From assembly GCA_038120095.1 (NCBI GenBank), contig JAYOKZ010000013.1, positions 9,953 through 73,952 of the forward strand: 64,000 nucleotides of DNA. The letters are read 5' to 3'. The stretch is from UBA2589 sp038120095 (GTDB lineage Bacteria > Gemmatimonadota > Gemmatimonadetes > Longimicrobiales > Gaopeijiaceae). The translations under genes were made by a program, and so were the position numbers. Positions 19,229 to 28,137 of the stretch are shown piece after piece; the stretch's first letter is position 1; every line of letters begins with the position of its first letter. The notes under the pieces were generated by a model. That model did no database searches. It had not been told where the DNA came from and was given only the letters and a program-made list of their open reading frames with translations.

Positions 19229-20068
19229 ATGCCCTGGAAGCGATCTGCCCTCGTGCTGTCCCTCGTGCTGACCGGCCTAGGCTTCACGGCCCAATCTGCC
19301 ATCTCGCAGGAGGTACAGCGATTCGTGCGATACGAGCAGGGCTCGTCGATTCTATGGGGTGAACTCGTCGGTGGAACGGTCCATCGACTCTCGGATGCTC
19401 CGTACCTCGGTGGAGAGCGCACCGGACAGACATCCGCGCTGGACGGGGTCACGCTGAAGGCGCCGGTGGACCCTCAGCAAATTTTCATGACGGCGTTCAA
19501 CTTCCGCAGCCACATCTCGGGCGAGCCCGCCGAGTATCCAGGCCTCTTCCTGGTCCCGCCGTCCTCGATCATCGGTCCGGGTGAGGACATCGTGCGTCCG
19601 CCGGCGTCGAGTAATCTCCACTATGAAGCGGAAATGGTGATGGTCGTCGGGAGAGAAGCCTCGAATGTGCCCCTGGAGGCTGCGTCGGATTATGTCTTTG
19701 GGGTGGCAGCGGGCAATGACGTCAGCGAGCGGACGTGGCAGGCGCGGGATATCCAGTGGAGTCGGGCAAAGGGAAGTCGGACGTTCAACGCCGTTGGCCC
19801 GCACCTCGTGACTGGCCTCGACTACGGGAACCTGGAGATCGAAGGTCGCCACAACGGCGAGGTGGTTCAGGGTGAGAACACGAAAGATCTCATCCACAGC
19901 CTGGACTACATGCTGCACTACATCTCCCAGCACTTCACGCTCTACCCCGGCGACCTGATCTGGACGGGTACGATGGGTTCGACGCGGCCGATGGAGCCCG
20001 GAGATACCTACGAGGTGGAGGTCGAAGGGGTGGGGGTCCTCCGTAACTCCGTGGTGCAGGGACGATGA
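19229..20068 (+). CDS. fumarylacetoacetate hydrolase-family protein with signal peptide
   Basis: FAH-fold enzyme (279 residues from the ATG at 19229, GGAG upstream). The metal-binding acidic residues are present: HYEAEMVMVVGRE gives the ExE pair, GNDVSERTWQ the Asp, and SRAKGSRTFNAVGP the catalytic-type Lys. Enzymes of this family cleave or hydrate C-C bonds of oxo-acids in the cytosol. This one starts with a clear Sec signal (ending AISQE), which is unusual. An alternative start at 19142 would precede the signal but has no better ribosome site. It overlaps the next gene by ATGA. Confidence 0.75.
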   Translation: MPWKRSALVLSLVLTGLGFTAQSAISQEVQRFVRYEQGSSILWGELVGGTVHRLSDAPYLGGERTGQTSALDGVTLKAPVDPQQIFMTAFNFRSHISGEPAEYPGLFLVPPSSIIGPGEDIVRPPASSNLHYEAEMVMVVGREASNVPLEAASDYVFGVAAGNDVSERTWQARDIQWSRAKGSRTFNAVGPHLVTGLDYGNLEIEGRHNGEVVQGENTKDLIHSLDYMLHYISQHFTLYPGDLIWTGTMGSTRPMEPGDTYEVEVEGVGVLRNSVVQGR

Positions 20069-20631
20069 GCAGACTCACGGACGCAGCCCTCCTCCTGGCC
20101 ACCCTCTCCGTGGTTGGAGGATTCGCTCCTGCGCACGTCGAGTCTCAGCAGTCTCCAATCGACAAGGCGTTACGTGCCGTTCCCGAGCGAGCCCGCGAAG
20201 CGACGACGGTGATTCGATGGAATGCCGATCACAGCTATGAGGTGCTCCGGGAAGGTGATGGCCCGCTCGTCTGTTATGACCGTTCCGATGAGGCTCGCCG
20301 AGCGGCGTTCGATGTTCAGTGCACGTCGATGGGCAACCTCGAACGAGTGGCGCAGAGCCGTCGGTTTCGAGCGGAATCACCGGACCGTGAAGCTGAAGAA
20401 GCCCGGATTCAGGCGGCGGAAGCGGACGGTACCCGGGTCCCACCCGTGTACGGTTCGATCTGGTGGTCTCTTCGAGGACAGGACGAGGAGAGCGCGCGAA
20501 TGCACATGACCGTCGCGGTGCCCTTCGCCACATCCGAAGGCATCGGTTTTCCGGCTCATGGTCGCGAGGGCGGCCTGTGGATCATGTCCGAGGGGACGAG
20601 CACCGCACACCTGATGGTGCCCGGTCGCTGA
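20065..20631 (+). CDS. exported protein of unknown function
   Basis: A 188-residue protein with a signal peptide (first ~28 residues, ending HVESQQ). No family was recognised. It contains RWNADHSYEVLREGDGPLVCYDRS and, near the C-terminus, GGLWIMSEGTSTAHLMVPG; two cysteines (residues ~71 and ~86) could form a disulphide. It overlaps the FAH-family gene by ATGA and ends 20 bases before the alpha/beta hydrolase, so the three may be one operon. Confidence 0.6.
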   Translation: MSRLTDAALLLATLSVVGGFAPAHVESQQSPIDKALRAVPERAREATTVIRWNADHSYEVLREGDGPLVCYDRSDEARRAAFDVQCTSMGNLERVAQSRRFRAESPDREAEEARIQAAEADGTRVPPVYGSIWWSLRGQDEESARMHMTVAVPFATSEGIGFPAHGREGGLWIMSEGTSTAHLMVPGR

Positions 20632-20651
20632 GCACGGACGGGGACCGGCGT

Positions 20652-21524
20652 GTGCCGGTTGACGGGGCTCCGAGACGTCGGGTCGCCGTAGCCATCATTC
20701 ACGGTGTCGGATGGCAGGAGTCCGATTTCGCGGACGACATGATGGACGCCATAGGTCGGGCCTTCTACCGACTCGCTCCAGCCGCTCCCGACGGCGCACT
20801 CGTCTTCGAGCCGGTCCATTGGGCCCCGGTCCTCGAAGGTGCGCAGGAGGAGCTGACACGCCGTGTCCGGTCGGAGCACGATCTCGACTGGGGGTGGCTT
20901 CGGCACCTCATGATCTCCTTCGTCGGAGATGGCATCGCCTACGGACTGACGTCGCATGATCGCCATGTATATGATGCGATCCATGGCGTCGTGGCGCGTT
21001 CCCTCCATCGGCTTGCGGGTCGCGCCGGCGCGGATGCGCCGCTGTGTGTGATTGCTCATTCACTGGGGTCGGTGATCGCAAGCAACTACCTCTACGATCT
21101 CGGCAAGCCGGAACTCGTCGGTTCCGAGGTCCAGTCACATATGCAGGACGCCCCGCTCGAGCGTGGTGAGACGCTGACGCACTTCTTCACACTGGGTAGT
21201 CCGCTCGCCGTATGGGCGCTCCACCACCAGGAGTTTGGATGCCCGCTACAGGTCCCTCCCGCCGAGCTCGCCCGTCATCACCCGGGACTCGAGGGCTCAT
21301 GGCTGAATTTCTTCGACCGGGATGACGTCCTCGCCTATCCACTGCGCCCGCTGAATGATGCGTACGCTCGTGCGGTCACGGAGGACGTTCCCGTGAACGC
21401 GGGCGGCATCATCGGGCGGGAAACTCCGTTGTCGCACAACGGCTACGAAACCGCCTCGAAGGTCATCGAGCGAATGGCAGCAACGCTCGCTGAGACGTGG
21501 CGCCGGTTGGGGCCACATCGATAG
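20652..21524 (+). CDS. alpha/beta hydrolase, lipase-like
   Basis: A cytosolic hydrolase of about 290 residues from the GTG at 20652. An open frame continues upstream but only inside the previous gene, so the later start is preferred. Visible features are the oxyanion region IIHGVGW near the N-terminus, the nucleophile elbow CVIAHSLGSVIA (Ser near residue 142), FTLGSPLAVW, and FFDRDDVLAYPL, which could hold the acid. The final catalytic His is probably in the C-terminal GRETPLSHNGYE. The substrate is unknown; esterase or lipase activity is the family expectation. Confidence 0.65.
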   Translation: MPVDGAPRRRVAVAIIHGVGWQESDFADDMMDAIGRAFYRLAPAAPDGALVFEPVHWAPVLEGAQEELTRRVRSEHDLDWGWLRHLMISFVGDGIAYGLTSHDRHVYDAIHGVVARSLHRLAGRAGADAPLCVIAHSLGSVIASNYLYDLGKPELVGSEVQSHMQDAPLERGETLTHFFTLGSPLAVWALHHQEFGCPLQVPPAELARHHPGLEGSWLNFFDRDDVLAYPLRPLNDAYARAVTEDVPVNAGGIIGRETPLSHNGYETASKVIERMAATLAETWRRLGPHR

Positions 21525-21562
21525 AGTCCCATGGTTGACCGCGACCCCCTGACTCCTCCGCC

Positions 21563-22936
21563 GTGAGCCGTTTCGTGTCCCGACTGTCTCGACATCGCCT
21601 CGTTTTGATCGCTGTGGTGCTTATCATGCCCGCCTGCTCCGGCTCGAGTGCCCCCGAGGGCACCCGTGAGGCAGACGGTGACGTCCGGCTTCTGGACTGG
21701 TCCGAGCAAATGGCCGTCCGTGACGGCTGGCTCGAGACTCGGCATGCCATGATCCTGCCCATGATGCGGCGACACGATGTCGACATGTGGATCGTCGTGA
21801 ATGAGGAGTTTCACGATGATCCGCTGACCGAGTATGTCGCTCCGGCACGCCCCTATACGGGTCGGCGTGACGTATTCGTCTTCGTGGACGCGGGGCCCGA
21901 CGGACTGAGGAAGGTGGCTGCGACCGGGTACTGGGAAGAGACCGTAGCTCGCTATTTCGAGTCACCCATCGATCCGCGACCGTCGGACGAGGTGTTACGG
22001 GAGCTCTACCGAACCCACGGGCCTGAGCGTATCGCGCTCGGTTTCGGTGGGAGCCGCGGCATGACGAGAAGTCTGACCTACGACTCCTACCAGTTTCTGG
22101 CGGACGCCCTGGGCGCAGAGGCCGAGCAGCGCTTCGTCACCGCCGAACCCCTGATCAACGAGTTCCTCGCGACCCGAATCCCCGGGGAGCTGGACGTGTA
22201 CACGGACCTCGTGACGCTGACGGAGACGATCACGAGGCGGGCGCTCTCGAGCGAGGCGATCACTCCCGGGACGACAACCGTCGGGGATGTGCGGCGCTTC
22301 ATGTACGACGAATTGTGGCGTGCCGGCGTTCGAACGTGGTTTCAGCCGGATCTCCGGGTGCAGCGTCGCGGGATGGAGGAGGTCGGGAGTCGCGGCTTCC
22401 TCGCCGTGGCCCCGGAGGGCATCGTCCTTCAGCACGGCGATCTCGTCCATGTCGACTTTGGGATCTCCTACATGGGTCTCGACTCGGACTGGCAGAAGAT
22501 GGCGTACATCCTGCAGCCGGATGAGGATGACGTGCCTGACGGTCTCAAGGCTGCGATGGCCAACACGAACGCGTTGCAGGATGCGCTCATGCTGCGCGCG
22601 TCTCGCCCGGGGCGCACGGCCGGCGAGGCCTACCGGATGACCATGGCCGAGATGGAGGAGCAGGGCATCAACGCCCAGATCTACTCTCATCCGCTCGGGA
22701 ACCACGGTCACGGTCTCGGTCCCAGCATCGACTTTCGGAGCGCGGGCCAGTCCGACGTCGACGCGCGCCCCCTCGTGGAGGGGGCCTACATCTCCATCGA
22801 GCTGAATACCCGGACCGCCATTCCCGAGTGGGGTGGCCAGGAGATCTATGTGATGGCCGAGGACCCGGCCTATCTGACGGGTGAGGGATGGCGCTTCTTT
22901 CGCCCTCGTCAGGAGGCCTGGTACCTCATCCGCTAG
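21563..22936 (+). CDS. M24 family metallopeptidase (Xaa-Pro aminopeptidase-like), lipoprotein
   Basis: A 457-residue protein with a lipobox (IMPACS) after a short hydrophobic signal, so it is probably lipid-anchored in the envelope. The pita-bread metal ligands are visible in order: two Asp in VHVDFGISYMGLDSDWQ, His in HPLGNHGHGLGPS, Glu in YISIELNT and Glu in GGQEIYVMAED. The N-terminal creatinase-like domain contains MWIVVNEEFHDDP. The family removes N-terminal residues before proline or cleaves related amides. The GTG start is chosen because it precedes the lipoprotein signal. Confidence 0.8.
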   Translation: MSRFVSRLSRHRLVLIAVVLIMPACSGSSAPEGTREADGDVRLLDWSEQMAVRDGWLETRHAMILPMMRRHDVDMWIVVNEEFHDDPLTEYVAPARPYTGRRDVFVFVDAGPDGLRKVAATGYWEETVARYFESPIDPRPSDEVLRELYRTHGPERIALGFGGSRGMTRSLTYDSYQFLADALGAEAEQRFVTAEPLINEFLATRIPGELDVYTDLVTLTETITRRALSSEAITPGTTTVGDVRRFMYDELWRAGVRTWFQPDLRVQRRGMEEVGSRGFLAVAPEGIVLQHGDLVHVDFGISYMGLDSDWQKMAYILQPDEDDVPDGLKAAMANTNALQDALMLRASRPGRTAGEAYRMTMAEMEEQGINAQIYSHPLGNHGHGLGPSIDFRSAGQSDVDARPLVEGAYISIELNTRTAIPEWGGQEIYVMAEDPAYLTGEGWRFFRPRQEAWYLIR

Positions 22937-23081
22937 CGTCATGAAGTGATCGCCCGGTCCGACGTCCGATGGGCCCCATGTCGGGGTGCCGGGAAGGTCG
23001 GCTCCCGCCATCGCAAGGAACGCCGGCGTGATAAGAGTGTTGGCATCGTGTCCGCTGCCGCACCCGAAGAGGATCGATGTC

Positions 23082-23525
23082 ATGCTGCCGCCAGCGAAAT
23101 TTGGCCGCTCGGGTTGGCTGATCCCGGTGGTTCTCTCGCTGCCGCTGGTCGGGTGTGCCACCGAGCTGCCGACCGAGGCGGAGCAGGACGATCGGACGCT
23201 GCTGATCTGGGGGTATGTGATGTCGCGGGGCAATCCTGCCCGGGGAGTGGCCGGTCTGGTCGATCCCACCGGAACGCTTCTGGTGACGACTCGTGTTGAG
23301 ACCGGGCGCTATCTGATCGGGCTCACCCTCGCCCCGGGCACCCGGGTGTGCGACGGATACCGGCTGCGCGTAGCGATCGAGGTAGGTCGGGGATCCGAGT
23401 TGGAGGAGCGATTGCTCCAACCGTCGAGTGGTGATTGCGTGATCCCCCCTCAGGACGTTGCCAGACACACCCTCGATTTCGCATTCCCCTCCGGGGACGA
23501 TCCGGGTGCAGGAGGTGCCGCATGA
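23082..23525 (+). CDS. small lipoprotein of unknown function
   Basis: A 147-residue protein with a clear lipobox (PLVGCA, Cys near residue 25). The ATG at 23082 is favoured over an earlier ATG because the signal starts there and AGAGGA lies 8 bases upstream. The body (LIWGYVMSRGNPARGVAGLVDP...TRVETGRYLIGLTL) resembles a carboxypeptidase-regulatory-like or transthyretin-type beta-sandwich, a weak call. The stop overlaps the next gene by ATGA. Confidence 0.6.
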   Translation: MLPPAKFGRSGWLIPVVLSLPLVGCATELPTEAEQDDRTLLIWGYVMSRGNPARGVAGLVDPTGTLLVTTRVETGRYLIGLTLAPGTRVCDGYRLRVAIEVGRGSELEERLLQPSSGDCVIPPQDVARHTLDFAFPSGDDPGAGGAA

Positions 23526-23887
23526 GTCGTGAACCTGTCTCGCTCCGCGAGAAATTCGAACTCTTCTCCGAGCAGTGGCAACCCAAGGTCGTGGCCGAGA
23601 TGAATGACGTGCAGTTCAAGCTCGTTCGAGTCTCGGGGGAGTTCGTATGGCACGATCACGCCGACACCGATGAGGCCTTTCTTGTCGTCGAGGGTGAGCT
23701 CGAAATCGATCTCCCCGATCGCACGGTCTGTCTGGGCGAAGGGGAGATGTTTGTCGTACCGAAGGGCGTCCGCCACCGCCCCCGGGCTGCTTCGGAAGCG
23801 CGGATCATGCTGGTCGAACCGCGCGGTGTGACCAACACGGGGGAGGTCGGAGGGGAACACACGGCTCCGAATGACGTGTGGATCTGA
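23522..23887 (+). CDS. cupin domain protein
   Basis: A 121-residue single-domain cupin. Motif 1 is HDHADTDEAFLVVEGELEI (two His and one Glu as metal ligands) and motif 2 is MFVVPKGVRHRP with the last His. There is no signal peptide, so it is cytosolic. Small cupins like this are isomerases, dioxygenases or binding proteins; no substrate can be assigned. It overlaps the upstream lipoprotein by ATGA and the next gene starts within a few bases of its stop, so all three are probably co-transcribed. Confidence 0.8.
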   Translation: MSREPVSLREKFELFSEQWQPKVVAEMNDVQFKLVRVSGEFVWHDHADTDEAFLVVEGELEIDLPDRTVCLGEGEMFVVPKGVRHRPRAASEARIMLVEPRGVTNTGEVGGEHTAPNDVWI

Positions 23888-23889
23888 CG

Positions 23890-24735
23890 ATGGTCAGGCT
23901 CCGTTGGGTAGCGATCGCGCTCGGCGTCTCGATCACGGCGTGTGGGGAGGCGTCGACGGTCGCACCCCTGCCGGTCAGTCCTGAGGGAACGTGGCGTGCC
24001 GCTGAAAGCGGTGTGTCGGAGTCGACGCTGCGTCTTTCTGACGACGGTTCGTTCACGCGGGTCGTCGCCGACCTCAGCGGAAGAGCGTGCGAGTCTTCCG
24101 CGGGTTCCTGGCGGACCGAAGGAGATGTGCTCAGGATGCAGGTCAACGCGGTCAATGGTGCCCCGGCCTCCTCGGTGGAAAGCTACTCGTTCACACTGGC
24201 TGCAGGCCGTCTTCAGCTGGAAGGAACCGGATTTTCAGGCGACTTCGCGGCTGTCTCCTCCATGGTCAGCTGTGTGGATTATGGCTTTGGGAACTGGGTT
24301 GGGCTCCTTCGCGCTGAGGTGGATGGTGTTCAGATCGACTTCGACCTGGTCACAATCGGGGTGGATGTCGACGGTGCTTCGCTTTTGATCGAAGGGCAGT
24401 ATTCAGACTCGGCGGGTGAGCGCTTCGTGAAGTTGCAGATCGATGGGAGCCCGGGGCCGCTGGAGCCTGGCAGCTTCACCGTTCAAAACGTGCCCGGCGC
24501 TTCGGACACCTTCTACGGACTGTACCATCCCGATCCCACGTCGGTGACGTTCAGCGGCTTCGATACGACGCGACTCTCACCTCCCGGCGCGTTCACCCTG
24601 ACGTCCATCGCCCCGGAGCGCGTGGTGGGGAGCTTCCAATTTCGGGCGAACCCTCGCGTGGAGGGTGAAATCGGGCCGAGCGGAGCTACGTTTGCGGACA
24701 TCACATCCGGCCGGGTGGACCTGACCTACCGATAG
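23890..24735 (+). CDS. lipoprotein with lipocalin-like N-part
   Basis: A 281-residue protein with a lipobox (SITACG, Cys near residue 18). The N-terminal half reads like a lipocalin-type ligand-binding or quantification domain (PEGTWRAAES...STLRLSDDGSFTRVV...GSWRTEGDVLRM), a pattern common in exported proteins of unknown role. The C-terminal half is predicted all-beta and has no family that was recognised. The ATG at 23890 is chosen because it directly precedes the signal; a GTG at 23878 is possible. Function unknown. Confidence 0.6.
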   Translation: MVRLRWVAIALGVSITACGEASTVAPLPVSPEGTWRAAESGVSESTLRLSDDGSFTRVVADLSGRACESSAGSWRTEGDVLRMQVNAVNGAPASSVESYSFTLAAGRLQLEGTGFSGDFAAVSSMVSCVDYGFGNWVGLLRAEVDGVQIDFDLVTIGVDVDGASLLIEGQYSDSAGERFVKLQIDGSPGPLEPGSFTVQNVPGASDTFYGLYHPDPTSVTFSGFDTTRLSPPGAFTLTSIAPERVVGSFQFRANPRVEGEIGPSGATFADITSGRVDLTYR

Positions 24736-24837
24736 GCAACTCGGTCGCCGATCTCGCGCGTGGGTGGGAGCCGTGACGACGGCATGCCCTTTCTTCGATG
24801 CAACGGTGGTCCAGATGTCTGCGCTCTCTCCATACCG

Positions 24838-25530
24838 ATGACGCCTGTTCTGGCTCGACTTCATGCCTGGGTTCGACGTCAGCCATGGCTCGCCCGGTTC
24901 ACCCTGATGAACCGGATCCTTCTGGCGATGGCATTTCTGCCCACCGGCCTGGTCAAGGCGACGGGTCAGAGGTTCACCCTGCTGCCTGTGGATACCCCGG
25001 TCGGCTTCTTCTTCGAGGCGATGTATCGGACGGGACCGTTCTGGCGGTTCATCGGCGTTGTGCAGGTGGCCTCCGCCGTCATGCTCCTCATCCCGGGCAC
25101 GGCCCTGCTCGGAGCGCTCGTGTCTTTTCCGGTCGCGTTCAGCATTCTTCTGATCACGGTTGGTGTGGGATTCGGGAACACCGTGTTCATCGCGGCCGGG
25201 ATGACCCTCTCGGCGGCGTACCTGATCTGTTGGGATGGTGACCGCGTCTGGGCAGCCACGAGCATGATCCTCGGTCAGCGTCCCGGGCCCTCACTTCTCC
25301 ATGGAATGTCGGTCCTCGAACGCCTTGGATGGGTCACGGGCAGCGCGGTGGGCCTCCTGCTTTTCCTCGCCACGCGTGGATTCGTGCCATTTCAGTGGAT
25401 TCCTGCGCTGCTGGTGACGGGGGCGCTGGCGGCACTCGTCGTCGGGGGCTCTTGGCTCTTCGGTCTCCTTCGGGGAACTTCCGACGTCTCCGATTCGTTG
25501 TCCTCTGCAACCACCTTGAAGGATTCCTGA
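24838..25530 (+). CDS. multi-pass membrane protein, DoxX-like
   Basis: A 230-residue inner-membrane protein with about six hydrophobic segments. The first (NRILLAMAFLPTGLVKATG) and the early charged stretch (YRTGPFWRFIGVVQ) resemble DoxX/DoxX-like proteins, which are small quinone-linked or uncharacterised membrane proteins. The ATG at 24838 is the first that fits the membrane topology; upstream in-frame codons add no domain. It ends two bases before the exported DinB protein. No specific function is assigned. Confidence 0.6.
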   Translation: MTPVLARLHAWVRRQPWLARFTLMNRILLAMAFLPTGLVKATGQRFTLLPVDTPVGFFFEAMYRTGPFWRFIGVVQVASAVMLLIPGTALLGALVSFPVAFSILLITVGVGFGNTVFIAAGMTLSAAYLICWDGDRVWAATSMILGQRPGPSLLHGMSVLERLGWVTGSAVGLLLFLATRGFVPFQWIPALLVTGALAALVVGGSWLFGLLRGTSDVSDSLSSATTLKDS

Positions 25531-25531
25531 C

Positions 25532-26062
25532 ATGGGACCGTACATGACTCGATGCCTGTGCTCGCTTGCGCTCTTGATCACGATCTTCGCACCGCCCGCG
25601 GTATCCGGGCAGTCGGTGGCTCAGTCCCTGACGGGGCTGTACGAGGTGACCCGGAACAACATCACGGCCAGCGCCGAGATGCTGGAGGACGACCTCTATT
25701 CGTTCCGCCCGACGGAGGAGGTTCGGTCGATGGGGGAACTCTTCGCGCACATTGCCAATGCGCAGTATTCGTTTTGCTCGGCGGCGGCGGGTCAGCAGAG
25801 CCCGGCCACCGAGAACTTCGAGCAGACCCGCAGCACGAAAGCCGAGATTCTGGAGGCGCTGGCCCTGGGGTTCCGCTACTGCGACGAGGTCTACGCGAAC
25901 ATGACGGATGAGGCTGGCGCACGACCGGTCAACTTTTTCACCGGCCCGAACACCGCCTTCGGGGTCCTCGCCTTCAATGCAGCGCACAATTACGAGCATT
26001 ACGGGAATCTCGTGACCTACATGCGACTCAACGGAATCACCCCGCCCTCCTCGATGGAGTAA
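25532..26062 (+). CDS. DinB-family protein with signal peptide
   Basis: A 176-residue four-helix-bundle protein of the DinB/YfiT type. The metal-binding histidine pattern is visible: His in GELFAHIANAQYSF, and the later pair in NAAHNYEHYGN. Most family members are cytosolic and thiol- or metal-linked. This one carries a Sec signal ending AVSGQS, so it is exported. Cytosolic DinB proteins occur elsewhere in this window (45896), so two paralogous types are present. Confidence 0.75.
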   Translation: MGPYMTRCLCSLALLITIFAPPAVSGQSVAQSLTGLYEVTRNNITASAEMLEDDLYSFRPTEEVRSMGELFAHIANAQYSFCSAAAGQQSPATENFEQTRSTKAEILEALALGFRYCDEVYANMTDEAGARPVNFFTGPNTAFGVLAFNAAHNYEHYGNLVTYMRLNGITPPSSME

Positions 26063-26115
26063 CGCCTCGGCGTGATCCCCACGCCGCCCCCGCCGCCCAT
26101 AACTGCCCGCCCGAC

Positions 26116-28137
26116 ATGGTTCGCTCAATCAACTGCTGTGCCGCCCCGATGTTTGCGCTTGCTCTGCTTCTGGCCGTGGCGGCTCCCGCGCTGGGGCAGA
26201 CCCGACTGGGCGAGGGCGAGGCTGCTCATGCAACGGTCGCCCCGGGCGATACCGCTCGTTTCGAGGTGGAGCTCGGTGAGCGGTACTACCTGTACGGCGA
26301 GGTCACCCAGATTTCCGTGGATGTCGTGGTTCAGGTCCTGGGGGCGGACGGGACTCCGGTCGCCCGGATTGACGGATCTGCTCGAGGGGGGGAACGGTTC
26401 GCGGGTGAATTCGATGAGGCGGGCACGTACACCATCCTCGTGACACCTGCCGGAGACGAGGCCGGCCGCTACGACATCGTCCTGCATCGCGTCGAGCCCG
26501 TGGCCACGGATCCGGAGGACCTCGCCGACCAGCTCATGGCTCGATACGACGGCGCCGACACCCCGGGTGCTGCCATTCAGGTGTGGCGCGACGGCCGGAC
26601 GCTCTACTCGAAGGCATGGGGAATGGGCAATCTCGCCTATTCGATACCCTTCGAGCCGGGGACACGGACGAACATCGGCTCGACCTCCAAACAGTTCACC
26701 GCGATGGCGATCATGCTGGAGGCACAGCGCGGATCTCTGTCTCTGGACGACGATATCCGGACCCACCTCCCCGAACTCCGGGACTTCGGCGAGACCATCA
26801 ACATCCGGCACCTCATCACCCATACGTCTGGGTTGCGAGAGGTCTTCAATCTCCTCGTGATGGCGGGTCGAAGGATCGACCGGGGCGATTTCGTCGACCG
26901 AGATGAGATCATCGAGGTCGTGCAGGCTCAGCCGAAGCTGCAGAACTCACCCGGGGCGGAGTGGAACTACAACAACACGGCATTCGCCCTGGCTGCGCTG
27001 ATCGTCGAACGGACCTCCGGGATGCCGTTTCCGGTCTATATGAAGGAGCGTGTATTCGAGCCGCTGGGTATGACCTCCACTATGGTTCGAGCCCATGCGC
27101 AGTCGATCGTACCGAACGCCTCCCAGGGGTATCTGCCCGGCCGTGAAGGCTTCATCGAGGCACGAGACCTGGGCGCGGCGGTGGGCGCAGGTGCGATCTA
27201 TTCCTCGGTCGAAGACCTTCAACGTTGGGCGGAAAACCTCGCGAGCCCCGATCCGGTCGTTGGATCCCCGGCGATCGTCGAGGAGATGATGACCTCCTAC
27301 GTGCTCACGGACGGCGAGGAAACCGGATATGGCTACGGGCTGAGCATCGACGAACAGGGAGGTCAACTTCGCGTTCACCACGGAGGGGCGGACATCGCCC
27401 ACCGCTCTCAGCTGGTGTATTACCCGGACATCAATGCGGGCATCACGACGCAGAGCAACCATGCTGCGTTCAACAGCAACGTCGCGTTCCGCCTCGCGGG
27501 CGCGTTCTTCGCCGATGCCATCGAGCCGGAAGGCGCGACCTCGGTCGATCCATCCGTTTTCGACCCGGAATCCTACGATGTGGAGGATTTCGACGAGTTC
27601 GTGGGTCGGTATGCGATCGACGCAGCACCCAACTTCATCCTGTCCTTCTTCCGGGAGGGCGAAACGCTCTATACCCAGGCGACCGGACAGTCCCGGATCT
27701 CGATCGAGCCGACCTCCGACTCCACGTTCGTGATCCAGCAGGTCTCGGCGACCATCCTCTTTCACCGCAACGAGGATGGTGAGGTGGACGCACTGACGCT
27801 AAACCAGGGCGGGGAGCAGCGTGCGACCCGCCTGGTCGAGGACCAAGACCGGTGGGCGCCGGCGGAGGACGAGTTGCGTGCCTTTACCGGCAGGTATTTC
27901 AGTGAAGAGCTGGAAACGTTCTATGAAATCCACATCGAAGGTGACGGGATCATCGCTCGCCGTCGCCGGATTCCGGACGTCGATCTGTCTCCCGGGGAGA
28001 GGGATCGATTCTCGGGCGGTGATCTGAACTTCACATTCGAACGCGACCGGAACGGGCGTGTGATCGGCTTCTACCTGGACAACGTTCGGACCCGCGACGT
28101 GAGGTTTGAGCGGATCGGCATGCGACCGGGAGGATGA
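26116..28137 (+). CDS. exported serine hydrolase, beta-lactamase class C family
   Basis: A 673-residue protein with a signal peptide (ends AAPALGQ). Residues ~30-125 look like a pre-peptidase C-terminal-type beta domain (ERYYLYGEVTQIS...GTYTILVTPAGDEAGRYDI). The catalytic domain follows with the S-x-x-K motif in NIGSTSKQFTAMAI and the Y-x-N motif in EWNYNNTAFALAALI; the usual third motif is replaced by the HHGGADIAHRS region. The C-terminal ~200 residues are a lipocalin-like extension (DUF3471-like). The family includes esterases and D-amino peptidases. The stop overlaps the next start by ATGA. Confidence 0.8.
   Translation: MVRSINCCAAPMFALALLLAVAAPALGQTRLGEGEAAHATVAPGDTARFEVELGERYYLYGEVTQISVDVVVQVLGADGTPVARIDGSARGGERFAGEFDEAGTYTILVTPAGDEAGRYDIVLHRVEPVATDPEDLADQLMARYDGADTPGAAIQVWRDGRTLYSKAWGMGNLAYSIPFEPGTRTNIGSTSKQFTAMAIMLEAQRGSLSLDDDIRTHLPELRDFGETINIRHLITHTSGLREVFNLLVMAGRRIDRGDFVDRDEIIEVVQAQPKLQNSPGAEWNYNNTAFALAALIVERTSGMPFPVYMKERVFEPLGMTSTMVRAHAQSIVPNASQGYLPGREGFIEARDLGAAVGAGAIYSSVEDLQRWAENLASPDPVVGSPAIVEEMMTSYVLTDGEETGYGYGLSIDEQGGQLRVHHGGADIAHRSQLVYYPDINAGITTQSNHAAFNSNVAFRLAGAFFADAIEPEGATSVDPSVFDPESYDVEDFDEFVGRYAIDAAPNFILSFFREGETLYTQATGQSRISIEPTSDSTFVIQQVSATILFHRNEDGEVDALTLNQGGEQRATRLVEDQDRWAPAEDELRAFTGRYFSEELETFYEIHIEGDGIIARRRRIPDVDLSPGERDRFSGGDLNFTFERDRNGRVIGFYLDNVRTRDVRFERIGMRPGG

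Noticed and set aside
23905..24735. Possible frameshift or broken gene in the lipoprotein at 23890
   Set aside because: The frame is continuous from the lipobox to the stop with normal composition, so it is an intact but unrecognised protein.
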